Of a stretch of 64,000 nt of DNA, positions 35,739-46,995 are shown piece after piece (position 1 is the stretch's first letter; each line of letters opens with the position of its first letter). The notes under the pieces were generated by a model, which did no database searches, was not told where the DNA came from, and saw only the letters and a list, made by a program, of their open reading frames with translations. This DNA is from Bilabrum cf. latius (taxonomy: Eukaryota; Bigyra: Bicosoecida; Bigyra; Bicosoecida), in contig OZ237746.1 of assembly GCA_965178125.1 (NCBI GenBank), positions 124,001 through 188,000 of the forward strand, in the 5' to 3' direction. The translations under genes and the position numbers were made by a program.

Positions 35739-37448
35739 ATGTCATTCAAAGGGACTTGGATCGATGTATTTGCCGATTGGGTCCAGGAGCCAGGAGCAAG
35801 AGACAAGGGACTAAAGACTGCGCAGTATGTAATAAAACTTGCACTTCTGCAGGCTGGTGCTTGCAAAGACGTCTCCCGGGGCGAGTTTGCTATGAAGTCG
35901 CCGTTGCATGCTATTGCTGCAGCGACGGGGTCTCCTGCGGCTGCCGGAACAATGGCAGTAGCTATCCGCAGCCAGGAAGGCTGGATGAAACCGATGGCCT
36001 CTGCGATTTCTATGTCGAGAAAGGTGGTCCTTCTAGGCGACAGTATCGGTGACTTTGTTGATACGGTTGAGGCTGCAAGAGAGTTCGTGGCATCGCCATC
36101 GACAAGTGCTGGACTTGCGTTGCTGCGGGCAGCTGGAGATCTTGCCTGTGATGCATGCACTGAAGCTGCCACTATCGCGAAAATGACTGGGAGGAAATCC
36201 GTGAGACTTTTATTGTGTTCATCATTTTAATGCAGCTCCCTCAACTTCCGCGTTCACTTCCGCATGGCTCGGCCAACCCACAGCTCTACCCTGCGCATTG
36301 CTTCTCTTTGCTCACAGGACCTGCCCGACTGGGTGGACCAGGGCAGTTGCGTGGGGTGGTCCGTTGGACTGGCCTTCAACGTTGCAAAGGGCACTCGCAC
36401 GCTGCAAACGCTGCTGGCTCGCGAAGGGCCAGCCTTGGCAGCTGAGCGCCGCGAGCTGGTCGCAAGGCGGGCGCGCTTGCGACGAACGGGCCGAGCACCT
36501 GCTCCGGGCTCCGCGCCGCCGACCGCCCCGAGAGTGCCCCATTCTGCAGCCCGGTCACAGCACTCGTCACACATCGATCCGTCCGGAAGGTCCACCCCGC
36601 TGGGGACCCCCTCGACCGCCGGTGCTGCAGGTGAAGGTGCATCGCACGGAGGTGCAAAGGCGCCGCCCGGCTCGGGGCAGACTAGCAGCCCCGGTGCGCC
36701 GCTGATTTGGCCTGCAGGAGCCACGCAATAGGCCGAATCGAAAGGGGCTACTAGTCCACAGCCACAGCCACAGCCACAGCCACAGCCACAGCCACAGCCA
36801 CGGCCAGGTGCAGGTGCAGGTGCAGGTGCAGGTGCAGGTGCAGGTGCTGGCACGCCGGAAGTGGCGTCTGGGGCAGATAAGTAGGGCGCGAACGGGCATG
36901 GCGCACTCGTCACACGCCCTCAGGGCCTGCTGTCGCCCGGGAGCACGTGCGCCTGGGACGATTTGGAGACCGACGAACGTTCGCTGCGGTCCAGGGAACT
37001 CGCCCACGCGGCTGCGTTGCGGGTCGCGATCATGGGGTTGGTGAAGGACCTCTGCGACCTGGCGCAGGCACTCCCGGGGGCGCTCGACCTGGATCTGCTC
37101 CCCCCTTGGCTGGACGTGGGGGTGGGGCTTGCCTCTGCGGTGCTTGCTCTCTGCAAGATCGGGGTAAAGAGGGGGGAGAGGGAGAGGGAGAGGGCGAGGG
37201 CTGAAGAGGAGGAAAGGAAGAAGAGGGAAGAAAATGGCAAAGAGGATCGGTGGATGAGGGGTGCCGCTGGAGGGAAGGGAGTGCAGGCAGGAGGAGGGGC
37301 TGTCACGGGGCCCCCTGCCAGCAGTGCAAGTGGTGCTGCTGCCAGTGGGTCGAGTGGTGGTCCCTCTGTCGGTTAGAAAGTTGCCGGGACTGGCGTTGTC
37401 AGGGCCGAAGATGATGCAGCGAGTGTTGGAGGAACACCATGGCACTGA
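35739..37448 (+). CDS. PEX11: PEX11-like peroxisomal membrane protein
   Basis: Exon 35739-36200, intron 36201-36317 (117 nt, phase 0, acceptor CTCACAG), exon 36318-37448 ending TGA: 530 residues. PEX11 proteins drive peroxisome elongation and division. The N-terminal part has the family pattern RDKGLKTAQYVIKLAL, then MSRKVVLLGDSIGDFVDTVE. The second exon opens with WVDQGSCVGWSVGLAFNVAKG, and the C-terminal block MGLVKDLCDLAQALPGALDL...GVGLASAVLALCKIG matches the PEX11 tail. Typical PEX11 is 230-260 residues. Here about 200 low-complexity residues, including (PQ)n and (GA)n runs, are inserted before the last block, and an acidic-basic helix follows it. TAGs at 36729, 36882 and 37374 are in frame; reading them as stops would remove the conserved C-terminus. 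Confidence 0.8.
36757..36848 (+). repeat. Coding hexanucleotide repeats in the PEX11 gene
   Basis: A CACAGC hexamer array (encoding PQPQ...) runs directly into a GGTGCA hexamer array (encoding GAGA...). Both keep the frame and lie in the insertion between the conserved PEX11 blocks. Confidence 0.9.
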
Positions 37449-37566
37449 TTGCAGGTAGGTGCTCATCGTGCTGCCCGCCGCAACCGTCGGCCCGGCGTGT
37501 TTTGAAACCGGAACAAGGTGCTGATCTGTGCGCGTTCTTCTTTTTGCCCCAAACACATCGGTGCTC

Positions 37567-37573
37567 TATATAT
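37567..37573 (+). promoter_or_regulatory. Possible TATA element upstream of the FHA-kinase gene
   Basis: TATATAT lies 99 bp before the ATG at 37672 in an otherwise GC-rich context, followed by CATAAAAGG. Position fits a core promoter element, but no other gene here shows a clear equivalent. Confidence 0.25.
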
Positions 37574-37671
37574 CGGCCATAAAAGGTGCTCCTTGGGTGT
37601 ACTTGGTATACAGTTCAGCGAGTGTATCGGTCTGATTTAGCTTTTCGCAGAGCCATTCTAAGGTTCTTGCG

Positions 37672-40389
37672 ATGATAGCTGCCCTGATCTCGCTGAATCC
37701 CCAGTACCCAACAGTCTACATATCAGAAAGCCAGCGGAAGCTTACCATTGGAAGAGGCACGTCATGTGATATTATGATAAAGGCTGCCGAGGTGTCGAAG
37801 GAGCATTGCACATTAGAGATACAGCAGGGAGGGAGATCTCGTCGTTCTGCAGCCTCATCAAATGGAGCCGGCGCATCAAAGACCCCTAAAAGCCCGGAAG
37901 CAAGCCCGCGCACTCCCTTGCAAGTACCTCAATTGAGCTTTTGGTTGCAAGATCACTCCCGAAACGGGACCTTTGTAATCCAATGCGAGCGTGCCGCGGC
38001 GTCAGCGCCCCGATCACGCCCCCATGCCACCGGAGCACCTACGAAAGGCAGCACGGCGCGAGCCGGCGCATCTTCGCCGTCGAAATCTGCAGTTAGCTCT
38101 GGCAGTTCGTCGGGCGCGCCGCAGACCCCACGCACGCCGGGGATCCAGCCGGCCACTGGCACGCCCCAGGCGGGCGCCTCAGGAGGCTCGCTGGAGGACG
38201 ACAGCCCCCGGCCGGGCAAACCGTATCTCGTGAACCACGGCCGGCTGCAGCTGTTCGATGGCGATCAGCTGAGCATCGCCATGCCCAATAGCGGGCGGGA
38301 CATTTACACCCGCAAGAGCGCCAGCTACGTGCTGCGTGACATGCGCGCAGCCCCCCGTACCTCCTTCCTGCGTGCGGCCAGCAGGGGCGCTCTCAGCACC
38401 AGGTACAGGGTGGGCAAACCGGTGGCCCGTGGGTCCTTCGGTGTTGTGTACGACGGGCGGTAGGCGAGCACGGGGCGGCGCGTGGCGCTCAAAGTCATCC
38501 GCAAGAGCAGGAGCCAGCAGATGGGGCAGTCAGTCCAGGAGATCTTGGCAGAGGCCCAGGTGCTTGCCCAGCTGAGGCACCCTTGCGTGGTGGCCTTGCA
38601 CGAGGTGGTAGACTGCGGAGATCTCCTGGTTCTGGCCATGGATTACGCCACTGGTGGAGACCTGAGCATCCTCCTCCGCAAGTTCGGCAGGCTGCACGAA
38701 GGCGCTGTCAGGGCCATCACGTACAACATCCTGGAGGGGCTGGCCTTCCTCCACGGCAGGGGGTGCCTCCACAGGGACCTAAAACCTGCGAATGTGCTGT
38801 TGATGGGCGGGCCCATCGCGGAAGAAAACGAGCAGGCGCTACTGCGGGAGAGGAGGCAGAAAGCGAGGGCCACAGCAGAGGGGAATGCGCCCTCCATGGA
38901 CTCCATCTCATCCTCGTCGGAGTTGGAGGGAAGTTCCTCTTCGTCCGCCTCGGGCCACATGCGCATGACGGTCATTTGCAGGGACGAATCGGCGCCACAG
39001 AGCATAGGCTCGCTGGACGAGGACGGGCTGGGCCCTGAAGCCGGGGCCACTGCGGGGTCACGGCGACCCGCATCATCATCATCGTCGTCAGCATCGTCTG
39101 CCTCTTCATCGATGCAGCCATCCATGGCTGGCCTCGGTGTGCCAGGGGCAAGTGACAGCGCCCGCTGGGGCCCACCACCTGTGTCCACAGTCGCCAGTCC
39201 ACTGCGGGGTTCCGTTGATGCAGAGACCGGGGAACTGCTGGGCCCCATGGGCGTCGGCAGCGGCAGCTCGGCCGGCTCGGGGCATTCACCCGCGAGCAGC
39301 GACGGGGTGACCGTCACTCTGCCCCACTACCTGCCCGACATGCCCCGGGCCATGCTCAGCGATTTCGGCCTATCCACCGTGCTGGGCCAGGGAGAGATGG
39401 CCCGAAGCCATGTAGGCACGCCGGTCTATCTGTCCCCGGAGCAAATCGCGCACACGTGTCTGGGGCTGGGCAAGGGCTACGGATGGCCGTCGGACATGTG
39501 GGCCACGGGAGTGATGATCTACCAGCTGCTGACAGGCAGGTTGCCGTGGGACATCCGAAAGGGGGCCCGCCCAGTGCAGGCTCAGATCCTGGACTGCTAC
39601 AAGCGGCGGGCCCCGCCCTCCCTGTCCTACCCATCAGACGTCTCTCGCAGCGCCAGGGACCTGATCCACCGGTTGCTGTCGATGCCAGCAGAACGGCCCA
39701 CTGCTCAGCAGGCCATGCAGCATGCGTGGTTTAAAGTGGGGACGACCAAGCAGGGGGGCGGGCTCAAAGGCAAGCCAGACGGTGGTGCTGCTGCGGCTGC
39801 TGCGGCCTCTTCCTCACCGGGCACGATCGGGGGCAGGCTGCGTGTGACGAGGAGCGAGAGTCTGACCATGAGCAAGGACCGGACGGTGGAGCACCCCGTG
39901 GCGGCCAAGGCCAAGATGGTCGCGAGGCAGGCAATGCGGCAGGCCAAGAAGGAGAGGCAGGGCTAGAGACAAGCCGCGAAATCGCCGCTCAGCGGTGCAG
40001 CAGGCAAGCGGAGTGCAGACGCTCGAGCCGCCAGAGCTGGTAAAAACGCGATGGGGGGTGGCAAGCCAGCGCAGGCCAGGGCAAGCAGCTCCAGCCCGAC
40101 CGCTCTTAGCCCGCTGTCTCGATCTCCTGTCCTTGGAGGCACCAAATCACCGGTCCGTAGAGAGTCTCCTGCCGGGTCTCGTGAGACGAATCGAGGTGCA
40201 CCATCCGTACCACCTCGGGCTGCCCTTGGATCCAAGAGGCCCCGGGGGCAGGTGCCCATGGAGCCGGGGTCGATTGCCGGGATGGCACCAGCAGGGGCTG
40301 AGAATGGAGCAGCACGAAACCACAATGACGGGGCGATGCCCATGCAGGACGCGTCCATGGCCAGCAAGCGCAGGCGCAGGAACACGTAA
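37672..40389 (+). CDS. FHA-domain serine/threonine protein kinase (Rad53/CHK2-like layout)
   Basis: A single exon of 905 residues ends in TAA. The FHA domain comes first: LTIGRGTSCDIMI, VSKEHCTLEI, then SRNGTFVI and LFDGDQLSI, with low-complexity inserts. The kinase domain starts near residue 248. Visible motifs are the Gly loop ARGSFGVVY, VALKVI with the catalytic Lys, HRDLKPANVLL (about residue 367), SDFGLS (about 564), GTPVYLSPE and a W-SDMWATGVMIYQLLTG helix. About 175 extra residues of Ser/Glu-rich sequence separate HRDLKPAN from DFG. TAG at 38461, between Gly loop and catalytic Lys, and at 39964 are in frame, so the kinase exists only if TAG is sense. FHA plus kinase suggests a checkpoint kinase of the Rad53/Cds1 type, but the order alone does not prove it. 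The basic tail KRRRRNT may be a nuclear signal. Confidence 0.85.
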
Positions 40390-40750
40390 ATAAATCCATG
40401 ATGGCGCACGGACGCGCTGGGCTTCAGGTGAAACGGCGGTGATTTAATGAGATACGCTTGTTTTATCATCCAAAAAATGGAACATGTGGATCTGGGTATC
40501 TCGTGTGATCTAAGGCGCATCGGGTCGCGATCTGATCTGGACCCAGCGGGTGGAGCTGATGGACATTTTCCCAGCAGTCGGCCTGATTGAAACCAAACTG
40601 CCTGCATTCATAAGCAAGCGTACACTTTGAGTCCAGAGCCAGCGCATGCCACGGCAGCTAGTGGTTCGATTGGCGGCAGCGTGACCCATCTGAAAGGTAG
40701 GCGAGAAAACTTGCACATGCACTGTGACGGCGCAAAAGTACAGTTTTCTC

Positions 40751-40835
40751 GACAGCTGCAGGATTCGAACCTACGCGTGCACTCAAGCACACTCGCTTAG
40801 CAAGCAAGCGCCATTAACCACTCGGCCAAGCTGTC
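40751..40835 (-). tRNA. tRNA-Ser(GCT), intronless
   Basis: The 85-nt minus-strand sequence folds as a class II tRNA. The acceptor arms GACAGCT/AGCTGTC pair perfectly, the D arm reads TGGCCGAGTGGTTAATGG as in Ser tRNAs, and the anticodon stem CTTGC/GCGAG has loop TTGCTAA (anticodon GCT, at 40799-40801). A long variable arm (GTGC...GCAC) and a T arm GTAGG-TTCGAAT-CCTGC follow. It decodes AGC/AGT. No CCA is encoded. It is not the UAG-reading tRNA implied by the code change. Confidence 0.95.
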
Positions 40836-40857
40836 ATGCCCCCATGCCAATATTCTT

Positions 40858-40893
40858 GCATACAACCTCGAATATGGATTCAAGGTTGTATGC
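40858..40893. repeat. Hairpin 23 bp upstream of the tRNA-Ser gene
   Basis: Perfect 11-bp inverted arms GCATACAACCT and AGGTTGTATGC are separated by 14 bases. It lies on the 5' side of the minus-strand tRNA. Its role is unknown; it could be a remnant of an element or a local regulatory structure. Confidence 0.6.
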
Positions 40894-41424
40894 CTCCCCA
40901 GCGGAACAGTCACTGTCAACCTACTCATCCCCACCTGGATACCCGACTGAAGCAGCCGCGCGCCGTGCAAAACGAATAGCTGCGCCGTAGTAGTCCAAAT
41001 GCAATCGACGTGGGAGACTTTTCTGTTCAGGTGCGGACGGGAGAGCTAGCCCTTCAGTCATGTATTCTGGCGGGATGACACCGCAAAGGGTACCAACATA
41101 CCACGTAAAGATAATTCAATTGGATAAAATGTCAAATCTAGTATCAGACGCAGCCAGCGATAGTTCGATTACTATACGGCCTGCAATGAGATTTTGGGCC
41201 GGATCTGGAAATGACACAGCACACTACTGACGGCTAAACACAAGTAGATGATGAAACAGTGAAACAGTCACCGCCATTAATCCAGTTGCATCGCAATGAA
41301 TCGTTGATTACCGCCAGTTTGCTGAAAACAGCAGCTGACTTGCCCGCACGTGCAAGTGCACTGCACTGCAGCTACAGATTGTCCAAGACCTGTCGTGATA
41401 TCGGGCCCATTTCACCTGGAAAGT

Positions 41425-43616
41425 ATGGCCTATGCAGTTGATACAAGCGATAAATGCTATTTAGTTTCGGAGGTATGCTATGTTGATGGCTGGTTGTGGC
41501 CGGTACCAAGATAATAGTAGAATCGCAGTCGCATTCACTTGCTGGTAGTTGGTTCCCGTTCTCGCAGCTTGATATCCTGCTACAAGATCTGTTTGCAGGA
41601 AACGTCTCGTACATGACAATCATGAGTCATTACATGTCCCCGGAAGCGCTTAGAAACTTTGCACGAGGAGCTCAAGCGAACTTGATCAAGGGAACGTACT
41701 CACTGTATGCTACGCGCCTTTCCAATGAGTATGAGGAAGCAGCAACAGAGCTTGTCGGCGCCGCAAGCTGCATGCCTGATCTTAGAAATGTATCGTTGCA
41801 GACTTCAAGTGTATCTGAGGAAGCAGACAGAAAGCTTGCGCGACTGATCCAGCGCCACAAGCGGCTCTTCCACCTCGAGTGCGGCAGGAGCCCCTCCCTT
41901 GGCTTTGTGAGGGAAGCCCTGCGGCCAGACGTGTCGCTCCGATCATTGCATCTGCACGGGCTGAATGAAGAACACGAGGCCGACATGCACCTGGTGGCGA
42001 GCTGGGTCGCTGCGGGCTGCTCGCTCGTGTCGCTGGACCTGTCAGGCAGCCCAATCGGAGACAAAGGGGCGGCTGCACTGGCAGGGGCTCTGACACCCGC
42101 GACTAGCGACAAACCTACGTGCCTGCACCGCAGATCGTACATCAAGTAGCTTAAACTAGGCAAATGCCACATAGGTGCCGCTGGGTTCGCCGCCATCGGC
42201 AAGTGCCTGGGCCAAGACCCGGCAGTGGAGTGTCTCTGGCTGGGACACAATAGCCCGGGTGACGAGGGGATGGCTGGATTGGGAGAGGGGCTGGCATCCA
42301 ACTGCACTCTGCGGTATCTGTCGCTGCAATCAATCAGAGGGTATGGCGAAATCGGTGTGAAGGGGCTGGCCGAAGGCATCGCAGGCTGCAGGTCACTAAC
42401 TGGCTTGCACATGCACGGGTGCTGCCCCGAGGGAAGCAGGATTGGAGCCATTGCGGATGCTATCGGAGGAAGTGCGATCCGCAGGCTGGATCTATCTTGC
42501 ATCTTTGGGCAAAGCAGTGAGTGGCGAAAGCACGGGTCTGTCCCTCGATTGTGCGATGCACTTCGGACGAGCCTGCAACTTTAGTTCGTCATGCTGGGCG
42601 AATGCGACTTAAATGGAGGCTTAGGACTTTGCATTGCAAAAGCAGTCGGTCGCAGTGGATCCATCGGGCGCTTTCTCTAGTACTATTTCCATGCTCCGGA
42701 CCCCAACAACGAGCTTCGGCAGATAATTCCAGAGTGCATGAGACCAGGGTTCGATAGGCCACTGCTCCCACATGGCATCGATAGATTGTACTAGCTACAA
42801 GGACAAGACGCGCTGCTTTCCCTTGAGGATAGACGTGCCCTCCTGCCCCGCAGGACTAGGGCGCTGCGTGCAATCCAGTGGATCGAGGCCACCCATGCAC
42901 CCACTCCTTCTGGCCCTCCATGCTGCCTGCGCGCGTCATGCATGCTGCACCTGCTGTCTCAAGGGGAGCCCATCGATCCCGATGCGGTGGGGTGGTATGC
43001 ATGCAGTGCACTGCAGCAACTGGGTAGCCGCATGGAGGACGTGGTTGTGCTGCTGAGCTCGATGCTGGACATGACAGAGGGCATGGGCAGGGCCGAGCCG
43101 GAGCCGTGGGCCTACAACGAGAATTCTCCCCGGCAGCTATTCGAATATTCTGACCAGGTCGCAGAGAGGGTGCCTTGGGCTCCTCTGCTTCGAGCACGTG
43201 TGGGGAATGGGGTGCGGGGAGTGGTGGGGGCGGCTTGGGGGGAACTGGCCGGAATGGACGCAAGAGATGGTGCACTGCATTGTAAGGAAGATGCTGGCGC
43301 TGCAATACCGGTTCCTGATACAAGACGGCGCATGGCCGTGCTTCGTGCAGTGGTCAGGCTCGGGCGTGATCTGCTGCTGCGGGATGCCAAGCACAGGCAG
43401 GGGGGTATGGTCCGGTGGAGGCGGGCTGGGGATGCCAGGCGAGATGCAGGGCTGGTGTTGCAGGCTGCACGAGAAGGGAGGCCGCTGGAGCTGGGGCAGC
43501 GGCTGGTGCTGGGCGCACTGGCAGGTGGGCGAGAGCTGCTCGATTCGGCGCTGGAGGCAGCTCGGGCGGGAGGTCATGATGAGTGCGTGAAGGTGCTGTC
43601 ACGATAGCTTGGATAA
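41425..43616 (+). CDS. LRR protein, copy 1 of an inverted paralogue pair
   Basis: Exon 41425-41472, intron 41473-41528 (56 nt, phase 0, acceptor ATCGCAG), exon 41529-43616 ending TAA: 711 residues. The N-terminal 130 residues are alpha-helical and begin with a region shared with the copy at 47363-49558 (LLQDLFAGNVSYMTIM). RNI-like LRRs follow: LRSLHLHGLNEE, LVSLDLSGSPIGDKGAAALA, AAGFAAIGKCLGQDPAVECL, LRYLSLQS, LTGLHMHGC, IRRLDLS. The C-terminal 270 residues form a conserved helical block with RRTRALRAIQWIEAT, WYACSALQQLGSRMEDVVVL and LDSALEAARAGGHDECVKVL, the last ankyrin-like. TAGs at 42147, 42582, 42678, 42792 and 43605 are in frame. Function unknown. Confidence 0.75.
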
Positions 43617-43776
43617 GGCAGGGGGTTTTCATGCAGCTACTGGGAGCCGCAAAGCAGCACTTGCACTTGCAGTCACAATCGCTCCGAGTTCATGAAAGAT
43701 CCATTTCGGCTGTGTGCCTACATGAAAGATTGATTCAACACAACCGCATGGATAACCCCTTTGGATGTGGAGTGTT

Positions 43777-46243
43777 ATGCAACAACTCGTGGTCTTAGTT
43801 GCAGTACTGGCACACGCGGGGCTGGGAGCAAGCATCACTTGGATCAGTGGGGCAATACCGAACGAAACAGTTCTCGTTCAAGGCACCGGCTTGCAGGATG
43901 TGACTGCAGCCCGTCTATTCTACGTATCGTCGGTTGGCGAAGTTTACAACGAAACCCTACCTTTATCGATTCCTGCTGCACGTAGCGGAACTAGCGTCGC
44001 AGCTACATTGCCAGCAGCCTCTGGCGTATTTTCTGTTCAGCAATCTCGGTACCGGCTTGATCTTTTGCAGAACGACAACACCTCAGTTGTTGCATCAATA
44101 TCAGTAAATGAACCGGAGCTTTGGTGGATGGTCGGTGAGTTTGCTTCGGCACGACGAACCCAAACTAAGAAAGATCGTAGAGTGTGAAATTCGTCGAGCA
44201 GGTCTTCGCGCCATTTATATCGCAGGTGACATTAGTCTTGGATACGATTCATTCCCATCCACTGTCGCCAGAGTACCCCAAGCCAGCCGCGGTGGGTATA
44301 TTCGTATTTTCGGCCGCTTCTTGGCGTTCGGGGCAAGCGGCTGCGCCAATGCTCTAAGACCAGGCAGCCACAATACCACGGTGCACTTCAATCATGTTCA
44401 AACCGGCACAAAGATTAGCATCCCTGCCAAAAACGCGTCGTGCTTCGAGGCCTGGGCCAATTTGGAGGGCATGCCCTGCGGGACCTACCAAATCACCGTG
44501 TCCACAGGGTCCCAGCTCCCGCCCCCCTCACCACATCAAGCAAACATGACGCAAGGAACAGAGGGCGTGAAGCGCATGCTATTGGTGGAGGTTATCGAGG
44601 CGCATCCATTTCCCGGCGCAGTCTATGACGTGGATGCCCCGCCGTACAGCGGCAACGTGACCGCAGCTCTCACTGCTGCGGCAGTCGGCGGCGGGGGCAC
44701 CGTGCAGCTGGGTCCCCACAGGTATACCATGGGAGACCAAGAAACGCTCCTGATCCCGCCCAGCACCGTGCTTCAGGGCAAGGGCAGCCAGGTCTCGGTC
44801 CTGAGCTGGGACAGCAACACCCAGCGACCGGTCGCGCCGCTTGTGTCGGCGCAGAACTGCACCATGGTGTCGCTCAGGGACCTCGCCATTCAGTCTACTA
44901 CCCTGACCGCACAAGCCCTACAGATAGGTCCGAACTGTACCGGTGCCACTGTGGCACGCGTGTCTGTGCAGAGCTCCCCTATATACACTGGCATCTCCGT
45001 GCAGAACACGCTGCGGATCACGGGGGCCCAAGATGTCAGCGTCTCCGACTCGGTCTTCAACCACTCTGGCACGTGCGACGACTCCTACATCCTGCAGACC
45101 TCCGTCCAGACGGAGCTATCCGCGGGCGTGGCTCTCCTCCGCAACGAGGTGCGCAGCGGGTGCCCCGGCTTCAACTTCATGGACACGCCCAGGATGATCG
45201 TGGAGGGCAACTCCTTCTTCACGCATGCGCCCAACGTTTCGCTCGGGAATGGGGCCGCCACCTACAGCTCCGATAGGCCTGTCTTGAGGCACCTTTTCAT
45301 CGCTAGGAACAGCTTCATAGGAGCTTCCCCCAATGCGTCGCAGGCGAGACACGAGACATTTACAACGGACGCGGGCAGCGGCCTGTATGCTGGATTCGCC
45401 TCCTCGTGCGAGGCCGTCGATGGCCCGGCGGGAGTGCCTGGGTTCATCACGCGCCTGCGCTTGCCTGTGAATCCATTCAAGCTGCAGACCAACTGGAAAT
45501 CCGCAGTGGGCAACCAGTTCATCGCCATGAACGGGTCGCTGGCAGGCACGGAGGCCGTTGTGCTCGGCGCAGGAAACGACTCGGCCGGTTTCTTCCTCGA
45601 CCTCGACAGAGTGCTGCCACAGTGCCCGCTACCCGCCGATGCCACTGGTGGCGGCACGGCCTTCGGAGTGGGCCCGAACCGCCGCACGCTGCACTTTGTT
45701 GGCAACACGATCGAGCGCGGTACCGTCGTGCAGCTGTATTCGATGGCCATTCGCAATGCCGTATCTCACAACGTTGGGCATCGCATGACGGACGATTTCC
45801 ACTCGGGGCATGGAGGTTTCATGGCGTGGGGCGAGTGCTATTCGGGCGGCATTCAGCCCTCCATGTACAATGAGTTTGAGGGCAACCAGCTGTTCGGATC
45901 CAACGGTGTGCGGGTCGCCACGGGCGGCACCCGTTGCACCAAGGGAGCGTACAAAGGCTTCGACGTGGACGCGCCGTTCGTCCGGGGGATCGTGGTCAGG
46001 AATACCACGCTGCAGGGTGCCCTGGATCCCTTGGATCTGGATGCCGCGACTGCCCGCACGAAGCATCGAGGTGGAGTGACCCAACGGGGTTCTGGTGAGC
46101 TGTGCGGCTGGGCCAACGTGACTGGCTCTACCTCGGATGTGGTGCTGGAGCACGTCCACGCGAGCGAGTGCCCGTTTGGGCAAGGCGCCACGGGCGCGTT
46201 CGTGGACCGCAGCACAGTGACTCAGGCTGTGTTTCGGCCGTGA
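43777..46243 (+). CDS. Secreted right-handed beta-helix (pectate-lyase-like fold) protein
   Basis: Exon 43777-44134, intron 44135-44225 (91 nt, phase 1), exon 44226-46243 ending TGA: 791 residues and no in-frame TAG. It starts with a signal peptide (MQQLVVLVAVLAHAGLGAS). The middle (about 44640-46200) has the repeating short-strand pattern of parallel beta-helix proteins: GGGGTVQLGPHRYTM, MVSLRDLAIQST, VARVSVQSSP, ITGAQDVSVSDSVFNHSG, MIVEGNSFFTHAP, LHFVGNTIERGT, YNEFEGNQLFGSNGVRV, GIVVRNTTLQGA, VVLEHVHASECP. Many N-x-S/T sites fit a secreted glycoprotein. The first 150 residues contain two Ig-like or carbohydrate-binding-looking beta blocks. It could act on or bind polysaccharide; no catalytic set is identifiable. 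Confidence 0.75.
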
Positions 46244-46626
46244 TGTACTGGTCTGGACTATAGCCTTGGCCTGCGTTGGCGCGGTGAACCCCAGTGGAAG
46301 TGAAAGCGAATGGGAATGCCTTCCTTGTGTTTGACACTCTGCCTGACGCTCGAGCAAGCTAGCCAGAGCTGGATTGCATGTTCAATCCGGATACAGTGAG
46401 TATTCGATCTGTAATTCCTTTGAAAGCATTTCTGGTCCCCCCACCCTGCCACAAAGCTGTGTGCCGGACTCAAAAGACTACGCTACCCAACATATGGTCG
46501 GATTTCAAAGTGCCGTAGCAGACGGTCGCAGCTGATCCGGGGCATGAGTTGCGGCGCAGCTGACCCCATCCCGGGGGGATAGGGGAGGTTGTGGCTGCGA
46601 GCCCCATGTCTGTCCGGTCCAACGTC
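46244..46626. other. Intergenic, between convergent genes
   Basis: 383 bp between the beta-helix gene stop and the receiver-domain ORF stop. No coding or repeat feature seen. Confidence 0.4.
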
Positions 46627-46995
46627 TCAGGCCAGTGCGGCCCGCAACTCCTCCATCCTGCCCAGCGCCTTTCCAACCTGCACCCGCCGCACCGGCTTCA
46701 GAAGCACGTCCTGCGCCCCGCATTCCCGGAACAACGCCTGGTCCTCGGGCAGCGCGTTGCCCGTCACACCCACGATCGGCACCCCGCTGATCCGGTGGTC
46801 GCTGTCCTCGCGCACGGCCCGCGCCATCTCGGGCCCGGACATGCGAGGCATGGAGAAGTCCAGCAGCACCAGGTCGGCGACCAGACCGTGGGCCTGATCT
46901 CCCATCTGCTGGGCTCTCTGCTTGAGCACATCCAGCCCCTCCTGCCCATCGCTAGCCTGCAGCACCTGAATGGATCGATCCGCAGATCGCACCAT
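46627..46995 (-). CDS. Response-regulator receiver domain, probably an incomplete gene or last exon
   Basis: The ORF ends at TGA 46627-46629 and encodes most of a REC domain: ASDGQEGLDVL, then LVLLDFSMPRMSG with the phospho-acceptor Asp, PIVGVTGNALPEDQ with the conserved Thr, and DVLLKPV with the conserved Lys. The same frame continues upstream through NGEPNRLFLSRM to about 47040. The first strand and the acidic pair (VDD) are not visible, so the N-terminus must lie in another exon or be lost. No histidine-kinase sequence lies upstream before the LRR paralogue at 47363. It is either a small receiver protein with an unseen first exon or a relic of a hybrid kinase caught between the inverted LRR copies. 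Confidence 0.6.
   Translation of the reverse strand: MVRSADRSIQVLQASDGQEGLDVLKQRAQQMGDQAHGLVADLVLLDFSMPRMSGPEMARAVREDSDHRISGVPIVGVTGNALPEDQALFRECGAQDVLLKPVRRVQVGKALGRMEELRAALA

Larger units (their letters stand above)
40390..41424. other. Intergenic region holding the tRNA-Ser gene
   Basis: About 1 kb between the FHA-kinase stop and the LRR gene start. Apart from the tRNA (40751-40835) and a hairpin next to it I see no coding or RNA feature. The part from 40990 to 41300 is comparatively AT-rich. Confidence 0.5.

Noticed and set aside
36567-37556. 329-codon minus-strand ORF with a (CT)n-type run
   Set aside because: It overlaps the PEX11 gene, whose spliced frame carries conserved family blocks on the plus strand.
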